Source of the DNA: Tubiluchus corallicola
Lineage: Eukaryota; Priapulida; Priapulimorpha; Priapulimorphida; Tubiluchidae
Reading direction: 5' to 3'
NCBI GenBank assembly: GCA_030141605.1
Contig: JAQGDQ010000078.1
Coordinates: 62,001-126,000, forward strand
DNA length: 64,000 nt
A model generated the notes under the pieces. The model did no database searches, had not been told where the DNA came from, and saw only the letters and a list, made by a program, of their open reading frames with translations. Position numbers and translations under genes: made by a program. Below, in pieces: positions 39,681-51,200 of the stretch. Every line of letters begins with the position of its first letter. The first letter of the stretch is position 1.

Positions 39681-40129
39681 TGATGCCGATAAATAAAGTT
39701 CAAGTCAATCTTAACTTTAGCAAATACGCTACACCAGAACGTTGAAACGCTTTAATAGAGCAAAAAGAACACACAAAAAACAAATCGCGTTGTAACAAAT
39801 TTCCGTAGGGATCTTCTTCATTCTTCAACAGCTGCAGTGTTGTTAATACAATATTTGCTAGGAAATTTAAACGCACGAAAATTTTTCGAAATCAATATTT
39901 TATCGCTTTTATATACCACATTAGTTTCGTTTCGTGAGATCTATGGTCTCAGATATTGTATTATAATATTAATATTATAATGTGAAACGAATGTTGAGGA
40001 AATAAAATCGATTTTAATTGAATAACACAAGTTCTTGCTAATCTTAATGTCAACATGTGAAGATCATTATTAAATATGCTACAAAGACGCAACTAATTAA
40101 ATTTTGATATCAAACTTGAAAGGCAGAAA

Positions 40130-40250
40130 ATGTGAAAAAGTTTGAATGCAGCCTGGATTTGATCCAATGACTTTCTGCATATGATTGCAGAACCAGGCCA
40201 CTGTATTGCCTAAAGATCAACTCAAGGCAGTCCAAATTTATCCATTATAG
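40130..40250 (-). repeat. tRNA-derived SINE-like sequence
   Basis: On the minus strand a TTTAGGCAATACAGTGG stretch resembles a polymerase III A box, and TTGGATCAAATCC about 40 bases downstream resembles a B box. No clean cloverleaf can be drawn, so a tRNA-derived SINE or tRNA relic is more likely than a functional tRNA. Confidence 0.4.
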
Positions 40251-40390
40251 TTGGCCAAACGTCTAAAATACTGAACTTAATCTACCTAAAAGAAGTAAAA
40301 TGATATGTTATGAGCCTATAAATGACATTCATCATTTTATTCATGTTAAAGATAGGCAGTCTCGGGAAAGCTCTCTCACATTTCGTATCA

Positions 40391-40480
40391 TCTTACCTTA
40401 CGTTACCTCACCTCACCTTACCTTACCTTATCTTACATTCCTTATCTTACTTTGTCTTGCCTTTATTTACCTTACCTCAG
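40391..40480 (+). repeat. ACCTT pentanucleotide array, forward copy 1
   Basis: Runs of TTACC/CCTTA units with interruptions (TTACCTCACCTCACCTTACC). The open frames over it encode Leu/Thr/Tyr low-complexity peptide and are not genes. Confidence 0.85.
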
Positions 40481-40757
40481 TCAGAAAATACACCACAAGT
40501 AGTTATTAACACTAATTGTTTATAAAATCATTAAGCACGCATTGGGTTAACTTTCAAGATCTTAGCTATATTCAATGGATGTCAAGTATGTTTGTCAGTT
40601 TAATTTTCATTTTGTTTTCTTAATTAGTAATTTTACTGTTTCTTTTAATTTAGTTCTCAAATCATCTTTTTGTACTCTTTATTTTACTGACATTGTACAC
40701 CTTTATTTTATACGTAGTTTTTATCTGTAATTTTTATTAATGTATCTTTCTGTACAG

Positions 40758-40782
40758 CTGATGAAGTCCGAGAAGGACGAAA
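40758..40782 (+). ncRNA. Hammerhead-ribozyme-like core
   Basis: CTGATGA (40,758-40,764) is followed by A, then a perfect 4-bp stem GTCC/GGAC (40,766-40,769 and 40,775-40,778) with loop GAGAA, then GAAA (40,779-40,782). These are the conserved core blocks CUGAUGA - stem II - GAAA of hammerhead ribozymes. One extra A sits between the core and stem II. Stems I and III and the cleavage site are not convincing in the flanks, so it is probably a relic of a Penelope-like or retrozyme element, or chance. Confidence 0.35.
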
Positions 40783-40833
40783 GCTTCTGAAAAAATTGAG
40801 ATTTATGGGCATTTTGACTTCTTTTACGATTAT

Positions 40834-40990
40834 TACCTTTCCTTCCTCACCTCACCTTATCTCACCTTGCCTTGCTTTAACTTATCTTAACCTTGCCCTA
40901 CCTTACTTTACCTTACCTTACTTTACCTTACCTTAACTTACCTTACTTTACCTTACCTTACCTTACATTACCTTACTCTGCCCTACTCTG
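40834..40990 (+). repeat. ACCTT pentanucleotide array, forward copy 2
   Basis: A long run of CCTTA units with interruptions (TTACCTTACTTTACCTTACC), beginning about 350 bp after the first array and in the same orientation. Confidence 0.9.
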
Positions 40991-41104
40991 TATTGTATAT
41001 AATATAGCTTGTAATTGCTCTGCAGCTTTCAGACCCGCCTTACCTTAACGTTTCATGCATCTCTTATTTGGTATTTATGCGTTTTCCAATTAAAATTGCC
41101 TTTT

Positions 41105-41337
41105 AAGATAAGAGGTAGTGCAAGTAGTGTAGGGTAAGGCAGAATAGATAGTGTAGGGTAAGATGGGATAGAGTAGAGTAGGTTATATAGGGACGGTAAG
41201 ATAGGGTGAGGTAGGTCGACTAGGCTAGGTAGGGTAAGGTACACCAGGCTAGATTAGGGTCGGGCAATGGATGCCAGGCTAGAGTAAGGTAGGGTAAGGT
41301 AAGGTAAGGTAGGTAAGATAAGGTAACATAAGATAAT
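41105..41337 (-). repeat. AAGGT pentanucleotide array, opposite orientation
   Basis: Runs of GGTAA/AGGGT units (GTAAGGTAGGGTAAGGTAAG) form the reverse complement of the two arrays to the left. The three arrays could therefore fold into a large imperfect hairpin. The minus-strand frame 41,053-41,244 is low-complexity Leu/Pro/Tyr and is not a gene. Confidence 0.9.
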
Positions 41338-42181
41338 AATATGTTTTTACTTGAAACTATTAGTGTCTAATTATAAAACAATGTTTCCATAATGTTCCAG
41401 AGTGATTAGTGAAACAGTGAAATTATTAAAACATAATAAAGCAATTTATGTATTAAAAATCAAATAAGCAATTAAAATGGGCAGTGCCAATTCACTGAGT
41501 GTGTTAATTAGTGACCTGTAATAAGCAGCATTGGGTTTCCCAATTGTCAGGCTTCAATTACATTGTTGACTAGAAGAATATGACGTCAATAACATTGGTC
41601 TACGCAATACAATTCTAGTCAATAACTGCACTAAAATTAATTAATTAATTACCAGTTTATCTGTCTGCATGCCACCCATTAATAATTAACAATACGATGA
41701 TGCAATAAGCATCTCAATGGAGTAGAAATCCATTATTTATATTACGGTCGAATTGTGAATACATTTGCAAAGCTTCGGCTACTACACTGTCGATCGTGTG
41801 TAAAAAGACAGTCGGGCACGGCTTTAGTAACTTTAAAAGTGTTAATTAATGCAACGGCAATTATTGGGCTTCCATTCGTGAATACAATCTTTGCACACTC
41901 GTGATTATAAAACCGATAAAGCGTGAAAAAAGTATGCGACTAGTTTGCAAAATTTGACGAGTTTTGTTCGAAAGTAGCTCAGTTTTGCAACTCATGTCCC
42001 CAACCCTCTACTTTTTCTTTCTGCCTACCCCTTTCTATCTCTCTCCCACCGTATCCCTCCCCCTTTCTCTTATTCACAGTGGTGTGTTGTTCAGTTGTGC
42101 ATTTTACTTATGTCCTTGTTTTTTCAGGCCAAAATAAAGATGAGTTATTCATAGAAGAGAAGTTAACACTAAAACATCAAA

Positions 42182-45100
42182 ATGATTTCGTGGAGCGGGA
42201 AACCGCCTCCAAACAAAAGCGGATTCTTTGCATTAACCGTGACCTTAGCCATAGCTTTGTTTGTGGATATGCACTTTTTTACTTTTTCAAACTGCCAAAG
42301 TGCAAACTGGCCAGATGTTGTCGGTTGCTGTGCCGCCCGGGGTGTATCATTTGAATGTCAGGTGAAATTATGTAATCTTTCTCATGTACCTGTTGATCCC
42401 ACAGGTAAAAAAGAAGTTGTTGACTGCGCTATAGATTATTTTGAAGAAGCTCTCACCTGCTACACGGACAACAGAGACCATTCAAGTTGCTGCAAAGCAA
42501 GACAAGTCCTAGACCAATGCATGCCTTATTGTAGCTTGCAAAACGTGACTCCAGTGTTAGAATGCTACGAACAGTTCACAGATATTATTGACTGTTGGCA
42601 AGAAAATTACGATATAATTCCGGGACCCCCAGTTAATGTTCGAGTTTATAATACATCTAGTTTTTCTGCAGTCTTAACATGGGATAAGCCAGTGGAATTG
42701 GGTGATACTGTTACATCTTATAATTTGTATGTTGAACAACTTGTAGAAGGGTTTAACCTTCCGTCGGTTTTGCGAAAGAATGTGACGTCGCCTTATTTAC
42801 TGAGCGGACTTGTTGCATCGTCAGACTATCAGTTTTATCTAATTGCTCACAATAACAAAGGCAAAAGTTTGCCTTCAGAAAAGACATCAATCCTAACTAA
42901 ATCAATGGAACCGTTTGGAAACGATACAGTTGCTATGATCCCGGTCCTTTCGTCTGACATTTTACCAGAATCCGGCAGAGAAGACGCTGAGGTAGTAGCA
43001 TTTATCGGACATAATGTCACTGCATGTTGTATATCGAAAAACATTTCTGGTGATTGCTTTAATTTATGCAATCACTCGGCCATGGCAAGTGACATACGAC
43101 AGTCCAGGAAAAAATGTCGGGACAAAATGGATGATCTGTTTGAATGTTGGGCGGATGGTCGAAATCATTATCCATGTTGTGAAAGAAGTAACATGCCAAC
43201 GAGGTGTGCCAGAATTTGCCAAGGTGAATTGATTCATCTTTTAAACAAAGTACGTTGTAACAATTACAGTGAAGTGATATTACAGTGTCTAAAAGAAGGA
43301 CTTGACATCTTACCAAGACGTCCAATTAATTTTGTGATAAGTGGCAGTAACGAGACGTCAGTTACAGTGAAATGGGATCCACCATTGACTAGCCCTGGGA
43401 ATATCACCAGCTATACTGTTTATGTTTACGATCCTGCTTTGGGCAGAGCAAATTCTGCTAAAAATGTGACAGTTTCATCAGATGTTTCACAGTATACCTT
43501 TTCAAATCTCGAGGAAGGAAAGCAATATAGTTTTAGTGTTCAAACATGGAATAGTTTTGGATCTAGTATTCCATCTTATGACATACGTGCATGGACGTTT
43601 AGCAATGCTATAAGCTCACAATCTGAGGTGCCGTCACCCAGAAACCTTGAAATGACATTTGCGAATTTGACTTCGCTAAATATTAGTTGGATTCCTCCTA
43701 AAAACATGCCACCAGACAAATATCGTTTATATTACAAAGCTGTTAATGCGGACAATAATTATGCGAGCCCTACTTTCACAATCCTTGAACTTCCAGGAAA
43801 CTATACAAATTTTACTATTACAGCCCTTGAAATTGATACAAAATACGAAGTTTTTATTACTTCTCTGAAAAATGGCACAGAATCTACTAAGCACGGTGAT
43901 CATATTTTCCCGCGCACTGCTGCGCCTAGTTTTCCATCTGCGTCCATAGTTATCAAAAAGCAAGGCGAAGCTAAGACACGATCAGAATATTACAGCAATA
44001 TTCTAACAGTGCCAGAAGGAACTCATGTGACGTTCACTTGTAGGGGGAGAGGCTTTCCAAAACCTAATGTCAGCTGGAGTATAGGAAATCAAACTATTGT
44101 GACTGGCTTTGAAGTAGTAGAGGTACCAATAGTCATCCGCCGTCAAGACACTGGCAAAGCAAAATGTATTGCAAATAATGGTGTCCTACCAGATGCTGTC
44201 CAGCCTCTAGCAGTAAGGGCTATCTTTGGCCCTGAAATTGAGCCGATTGAAACACAGTTGTTGAAAAAACTTGGACAGTCAGCAACGCTACAGTGCAGTG
44301 TAGAGAGTTATCCGCTACCACCCAATAATGGTGCTGGGGCAATAATATGGGAACATCAGCTGCGATATGGCCCTCAAAGCACTGAATGGGCGCCAATTCT
44401 GGAAGATGGAAGAAGATATATGGCTGTCCGCAAAACTGATTTAGCATACAGATTAAATTTTGTTTTAAGAATTAAGAGCATGTTTGACACAGACTTTGGA
44501 ATGTACCGTTGTCGCCTTGCTGGCAAGGAGAATGTAACCTCTGGTCTTATTTACGTTTATAATTCTGATCCATTGCCTGCAAAGGCTGTGACAGACATCA
44601 GTGCTTGTTGTGCGGCAAAAGGCGTAAGTGAATTATGCGTAAACGCCTGCAATTATGAATGGAAGCACCCTGAAGATCTTACACCCGAAATCTTAAAGCA
44701 GTGTATAATATCTGAAGATGATACGGATCTGGAGAAAATTCTAGTGTGTGGTGCTGATGGACACAACCACGAACCATGTTGTGCAGCGAAGAAAATCCCA
44801 GATATTTGCTTGCCTTTATGTCGTGGTGTTCTGCCACCTTACAGCCCAGAGCTAATGTCCTGTTTGCTGTGGATTTCCACTATAGTAACCTGTATGAAGG
44901 AAGGAAGTTGGACTCTGCCTGGACCACCGCGAAATGTTTATGGTAAACCTGTTCTAGATAACAGTGTGTGGTTGCACTGGGATTTACCCGAGAAGAATTT
45001 TGAAACTGTGCAATACTATCAGATTATCTACAGGAAAGTAGGAGCTAAGAACTTCACCAGACTTCACCAGAAAGTGTACGGGTACAGCAAGCAGATCAAT

Positions 45101-45610
45101 GGTTTAGAACCTAACACGGCATATGAATTTATGATTGAGGCCATTAATGACGTTGGCTCAAGTCTACCGTCGGATGCCATTGTTCTCAGAACGTCATCAA
45201 TAATAATACCAGACAAACCCTCGGGTAGAAAACAGCAACAGTACAGAAAAACCGAACTAGCCGTTGGTCTCGTTGTTGCCATTATTATTCTAACTGCTGC
45301 TGTTATCGTTGCAGTATATTTCTTTCGCAAGAGGCAAGCTCCAAAGAGTCCTTTGCCACCAATAACATTTGAAAATCCGGGATATAATGAAGCTGGTAAT
45401 CCCGACGAAACACAGGGTAACAATCCCACATTGCAAACTTCTGGAACAAGAGACGATGGCTGGCACCATCCTGCTCTTGTTGGAACTGGAGATAAGGCAC
45501 TCATCTTGGAGAATCAATATTCACCATCTGCAACAGTTACTGCAGAAACGGTTCCAAATGGAAAGCAGGACGACTACGGAATTAATGACGCTAATGCAAC
45601 CTACACCTAA
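42182..45610 (+). CDS. IGDB-type membrane protein: DB, FN3 and Ig domains, single coding exon
   Basis: A 1142-aa open frame whose start has an in-frame stop just before it (TAA at 42,170-42,172) and A at -3. Residues 14-39 are a hydrophobic signal sequence. Domain order by eye: DB module 49-138 (CC49-50, DHSSCC, C138), FN3 148-240, DB 282-369 (NHYPCC), FN3 378-475, FN3 483-580, Ig 586-680 (C620, W632, C662), Ig 683-793 (C705, W723, C777 in MYRCR), DB 809-904 (NHEPCC), FN3 914-1005, transmembrane 1025-1048, cytoplasmic tail 1049-1142 with NPGY (1065-1068). Many N-glycosylation sites. DB modules next to Ig and FN3 resemble the nematode IGDB proteins. Function is not known, but adhesion or reception at the cell surface is plausible. 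A good acceptor (TTTTTTCAG ending at 42,127) suggests an intron in the 5' UTR. Polyadenylation signal AATAAA at 45,676-45,681. No coding intron over 3.4 kb is unusual. Confidence 0.85.
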   Translation: MISWSGKPPPNKSGFFALTVTLAIALFVDMHFFTFSNCQSANWPDVVGCCAARGVSFECQVKLCNLSHVPVDPTGKKEVVDCAIDYFEEALTCYTDNRDHSSCCKARQVLDQCMPYCSLQNVTPVLECYEQFTDIIDCWQENYDIIPGPPVNVRVYNTSSFSAVLTWDKPVELGDTVTSYNLYVEQLVEGFNLPSVLRKNVTSPYLLSGLVASSDYQFYLIAHNNKGKSLPSEKTSILTKSMEPFGNDTVAMIPVLSSDILPESGREDAEVVAFIGHNVTACCISKNISGDCFNLCNHSAMASDIRQSRKKCRDKMDDLFECWADGRNHYPCCERSNMPTRCARICQGELIHLLNKVRCNNYSEVILQCLKEGLDILPRRPINFVISGSNETSVTVKWDPPLTSPGNITSYTVYVYDPALGRANSAKNVTVSSDVSQYTFSNLEEGKQYSFSVQTWNSFGSSIPSYDIRAWTFSNAISSQSEVPSPRNLEMTFANLTSLNISWIPPKNMPPDKYRLYYKAVNADNNYASPTFTILELPGNYTNFTITALEIDTKYEVFITSLKNGTESTKHGDHIFPRTAAPSFPSASIVIKKQGEAKTRSEYYSNILTVPEGTHVTFTCRGRGFPKPNVSWSIGNQTIVTGFEVVEVPIVIRRQDTGKAKCIANNGVLPDAVQPLAVRAIFGPEIEPIETQLLKKLGQSATLQCSVESYPLPPNNGAGAIIWEHQLRYGPQSTEWAPILEDGRRYMAVRKTDLAYRLNFVLRIKSMFDTDFGMYRCRLAGKENVTSGLIYVYNSDPLPAKAVTDISACCAAKGVSELCVNACNYEWKHPEDLTPEILKQCIISEDDTDLEKILVCGADGHNHEPCCAAKKIPDICLPLCRGVLPPYSPELMSCLLWISTIVTCMKEGSWTLPGPPRNVYGKPVLDNSVWLHWDLPEKNFETVQYYQIIYRKVGAKNFTRLHQKVYGYSKQINGLEPNTAYEFMIEAINDVGSSLPSDAIVLRTSSIIIPDKPSGRKQQQYRKTELAVGLVVAIIILTAAVIVAVYFFRKRQAPKSPLPPITFENPGYNEAGNPDETQGNNPTLQTSGTRDDGWHHPALVGTGDKALILENQYSPSATVTAETVPNGKQDDYGINDANATYT

Positions 45611-48251
45611 AACGCGCCATCTAGTTATGATTAAGTGAATTACATTAGTGTTATTAGTTTATATGTTTTATTTAAAATAAAAGCAAGTTTGTACATAGAG
45701 GATCTTTTATAACATAATTTAAAATTGTCCTAGAGTTAGTTTTTAAGTATCATGCTCATCTTTAGTGAAAAAAACGAATGTTTTACGGAATCTTGTTTCT
45801 TTGTCAGCGATGTGTACGAAGTTGATCAACATATGTAAAGCACAACGTCATTATAGCGGAAGATATGAAGTTCGGGACGCTGTGCCAGTAAATTAGTTGT
45901 GCTTTGTTTGCATATAAATTTCAACACCTAGACCCTCTAACCCAAAAACCTCTGAGAATTTTGTTCCTGGTTTCAGAAGGTGGCTATTTGCAATAAGAAA
46001 TTCCACTTGTAGATATTCTATTCTCTGGAGGCACTTACATGGCACGTAAACGTTTCGCAGGTGTATGTATGGTTCGTGCTCAGGTGTGAACGTGTGCTCC
46101 CATTTACTCAGATAAAAAAGGGTATCATACTCATCTTTTTAACTTGCAAGAAATTTTTTCAAGAAATTTTAGTCATTTATATTTATGTAACTAGCTTCCC
46201 ATTTGCTCATTTTTGTAGATCGCTAATAACTGTTGGCCATTATATAGTTGCTATTTTTATATAAGTTTTGCTATAGCTTCTATTATACAATGTTGCGTCC
46301 TAGTATATCAAATATTCCATTTTCACATAGAGCTTTAGGTTGCAAATAATTGTAACTATTAAGGGGTAATAAAAAAACTAAAAACCCGAAAGTGTAATAG
46401 GTTCAGTTATAGTTATGAAAGCTGTAAGGCAACACAGTAAGACATCAGTCATTCAGGACGACTAATATTTACAGGTTCATCCAGAGAAAACGTTCCCAAA
46501 TACTAATTCATAATTGTTCTATCTTGGTAGAGGCATTTATAAAACAAACCCACATGACCGTGTCTCCCTGTTTCTCATCCTTCTAAAGATCTACAAATTT
46601 TTCTCCAGCACATCTACCGGGTCTTGGACGGAAATTTATGGCTCTTTGGAAAAAGGAGAAGGCGGACTATACGATGATATGGATCTCTTTTGCAAACTCC
46701 TTTAAACTTTTGCCCCGTTACCAAGACGAAGGGTTGCTAGTTAAAATCATGCTATAATCTTACAGGATGACCCTGTACGCATAATCAATGACAAATTCTA
46801 AAGTCTTAAGAAGTAAGAGTTACCCATGCTGCTTTGGTTTTTGACTGCACAGCTATTTGACTGTTTAACGTCAAGGTTTTTTTATCTGATTTACTGTTTT
46901 GCCTTTAGCCTGTCTAGGCATGCGGATCTAGCGGGCGTGGGCTATATAAACTTTTTGGAATTATTTCGCTTTCTGAAACTGGGATGAATGGAGTGAGTGG
47001 GCTTTTTCAAATAAAGGAACAGGAAGCTTTTAAAAATGGTACAAACTAGGTCCAGCGCAAACTTGCTTTTGGTACTAAATAAATTTTTAACATGTTTTTC
47101 CCAGTAAATGGATTTTCTGATGGGTATCGTCTGTGTGTCTTTGATTACTTACCAGCAAATTGTTGATTTTGTAATAGTTTGAATAAACGCGTCTTAGATG
47201 TAGCCTGCCTGTAGAAAAAAAAACTGAGCAAATACGCAGCTGAAGCTAATATAGAATGCAGTCATCTTTTAAAGTATTTAGCATGTACTAAACAGGTCAG
47301 AATATATTTGAAAACATGTATTTATGTATTGTGAGAATATATCTTTATTAAAATTATACTTGCACAAAGTTGCAAAAGTTGTAAGTGCATAATTACGGTA
47401 GTTCTAATGTGAGGCTTGCCATGGTCATAAAAGAAAATGTTGAAATGCTCTGGCATCTTTTGGAGCTTTCTGCATCTTTTGGATATTTTTCGCATTTTAA
47501 TTTTACTTCGGGCCTTGAGCATTTGCTTCTAGACGTCAAGCAACCTTTTAACGCCCTCAGCTGTTAAAGGACGTTGCAACGCCACCCGTCCATACATTTA
47601 TCTGCTTGAGTGTACGTATATATGACGTTTAAGAATAATCAGATTTTTTTAAGTGTATATATTTATGATTTATATATTTATTAGTATAAACTATGACGGT
47701 ATCTCAGAGTAGCAACGATGGATGATCAGGCGACTAAAAAGGCATAATCGCTTTAGCTTAAGCCAGAACCAATTTGAGAATAAGAGTGGCATAGCAGTCC
47801 GTTATTTTGAGGCCCTTTGCAAACGAATAGTATGCATTATGACTTGTTTGTAAAAAAGTATAATTTGCGTTGTTAAGAACCGTAATTGAATGAAATGTCT
47901 GTGATGTCTTTAATTTTTTCATGCTCAGGCTGACGGCATGATCTTTATGCGATCTTAATCGTCATGCCAACCAGTTAATCTCACTATTTGTACCTTTTAG
48001 ATACCTCAAATATTATTTAGTAACCTAAATAGTCGGTATCAAAATATTGCATAATGACGTATTTAGTGTATGTGAAAATCTTAACCATTACGTGGATACT
48101 CTTGTAAAGTTTTTGCTACATAGTTGAACGTACGCATAAGTATATTGTGTGTTATAGTCGTTATCCATAAACATGAAACTTTTGCCATAATTTATAAGTA
48201 TAATCATCATTGCCTATTTTATTTTATCAGAATGTCAAAAAACTTTTTCCC

Positions 48252-48292
<41 letters not shown>

Positions 48293-51200
48293 AGTAGTGT
48301 AAAAAAGAAGGAGTAACGGAATCGCTTGAAAATTAATACGCTGATGTTATAGACGTTTATGTATAAATATCGATAAATTTTAGATCAACTCCTTAGATTT
48401 ACCCGAAGATACAGAAGTTTTAATCACCAAACGAAAAAACAGATGCCGCAAAGAATTGAAAGCTCTGTGTGATCATAATTTTCACTGCAAATTAGAAGAA
48501 GACATTTCTTCTAATAACTGACACAGTCACTACTTTAAGGGGTATTTAACACGCAGCCATTTCTGTGTTTAGTTGCTTTGTAATCAAAAGGCTGTGTGCG
48601 GCCATTGTACACCTTCTCTTTAAGGGAATTCCAGATTCCGTAATCCAGAGGATTGAAAGTCCCAGTTTTTCCTGGCAACAAATCTTTATCATTCCTCTAT
48701 CTTCTGTCGCGAAGACCACGATGTAAACTGGTTGATTCTTTTTTCGTTACCATGTATTGAGTAAATTAAACGTCGACGTGGCTGTTTTTCAGTTGATGAT
48801 TATAGCTGTCAGTGTTTCGACATTTAATTTTTAACATGCAAAAGTTTTTTTGGCCGTAACTTAAAAACTACTAAAACTGTAAGCCAGTAACGTTTGCAGC
48901 AAAACGCTATTGTCTAGCAACATCAGGCTGTGAAATTTCAACTTTGTAGGTTACTTGTTCGTAATATTATTGAAGCCTAAACTTCGGCTCATTTTTTCTG
49001 CGTCACTCGATAGATATATAGGTATTTAAGTTAAATGTTTCGTTGTTCTTGCTTTTTTTGTGTACAGACCGTTAAGTACATGTGTTTCTTAAACAACTTC
49101 GCATAATCTTAATTTAGAATTGCAATGTTCACATTTTTCAATACATGCATCTACTGAATGTATGTATGATCATACATACATTATTGTGAATAATGCACCG
49201 TAAAACACTCCCAGTTCTGTCTAAAGCCCGGTTCATAAAGTTTTAGGTTTTGCGCTTTTATCAAAGTACTGAAATTTTAAAATGAAGTTAACGCAAAAGG
49301 ACTAAACTAGAAATAACTGGTGTAGAAATGAGCATTACATGTAATTATGAAGATTATGTAAACATTGCATATTTTGCCTAACCTATAGCTTACCTCAATT
49401 TTAATTTTCTCATTTTAATTGCATGTTAGAATTCCGTGCTCCTAATAAATAAGCAAATTACTGTATTTCAAACAAGCCATTTACTTCTACAAAATGTCTT
49501 TGTAGTATAATAGATGTAGAGAAAGTAGTGGCAAGTAGTTTATGTACCGTAACGTTTTAGTGCGATGATTAATGAAAAATTCCCCAATTAAAAGAAAAAG
49601 AAAAAACAAGACGTTACGAACTACCGCTGTAGTTTATCTTCAGGTAAAAGAAAAAAGAAGATAAGGTAACGCGAAATTACTAATATTAACTTTTTTTCAA
49701 TCTTTTATTATTATTAACTCTGTCTTGTTTCACTTAATGCATAAATACTCTGCATAATAAGTAGTAATAAAAAAGCATTTATAAGCTCGCTGTTAAATTA
49801 TAGGTCTTTACCAGCGAGCACCAATACAAAAGCTTGGTATCAAATTAGAATTCTTCTATATTTTCATATTATAGCTTTACTGGAATTATTTTGTAACAAC
49901 AGTTAGTTAGATTGTAATGTTTTACGCCTTGTAAACGCCGTCCTAAGCAACCTCTATTGTGATGGTATAAAATTTTCAGATTAAAATTATTTTATTCTAC
50001 GACTTTCTGTTTTTGTTAATGGTTTGCTTTTTTGATTTAATAAAAATTTGTTAGTTCTTTTGATTCGGAAAAGTAAAATTAAAGAACAACGATACACATT
50101 TTGCATAAAATTGTGGGGATACAGACATTCAGTTTTAAGTGAAAAAGTCATCGAAGATATGCATGTTTTGCATAATTAGCTCAAAATTCTAATCGTCTTA
50201 CAATACGCCTTTTGTTTTGAACTTTAGTGTGCCGAATTGTCTCAATAACTTGTACTCTGCGTATTGTTTGTTTTTTTGGTTGCCTTTTGCATAGTAATTA
50301 ACCGCAACTGGAAATGAGAAGTGCGGTCGTAGAACTGTAGATGTCTGAAAGCTGAAAGCACGTACACCGGGTAAAATTAATAACAAATTCGTGTGCAGGG
50401 AGGAAAAGTTTTTGTTTTCAAATTCGGAAGTAATGAATCTAACTAAAAAACTTGTTATTTATAAACTTGTGGTTTGCACCGTGAATGCATTTGGCATTTG
50501 AATTTTCGGACATGGAAAAAAAGCCGCTGCCGTCGCCGACAACAACGAGTACGTTTGGTTAGATCTATAATAATTTCTGTTTGTAGTTTAATTTTAGGCG
50601 AACAACATTTGATAAAACTAAGCTGTATGGATCAAACGGGGATATTTTAAACAATAATTATTATCGGGTTATTGTTATCACCATCGCCACCACCATCGTA
50701 GTCATTTAGATTTTAGATTTTATTTTTTTATTTATCACGAAAAGCAACGTAATTTCAATGATACGTAACAATAATAACAAAGTCGGATCGTCATCATCAA
50801 CACCGTTATCTTCAGTTTTGTAAGTGGTACGTGTTCTTGATGAGCTACTCGTGTTTTTCAACAACGTGCTATTTTTGAAGGCATGCATTTTCGTATTGTA
50901 CAAGACATTCGTTATTTCTCTAATTATTGAGACTCTAGCACATCAATCATGAAACTTATTATTCTCTCTGCTGGATTGTGAAAGCAAGTTGTATTGATAA
51001 TTTTGAGTCAGGAGTACTTCACTGAGTTGAAGCGAAATCTGGCCATTTGAGACTCTTTAGCTGCTGTCGTTTACAAAGGCTTTTTAAGAATTTTGAAAAG
51101 AGCTATTTGTGTAGAATGGAGTGTTGCAGTAAGGAAAGAGTCGATCTGAAATTTCTGAGAAAGTGCTTCGAGGAATTTGTATAAAAATTGACACTAGTGC

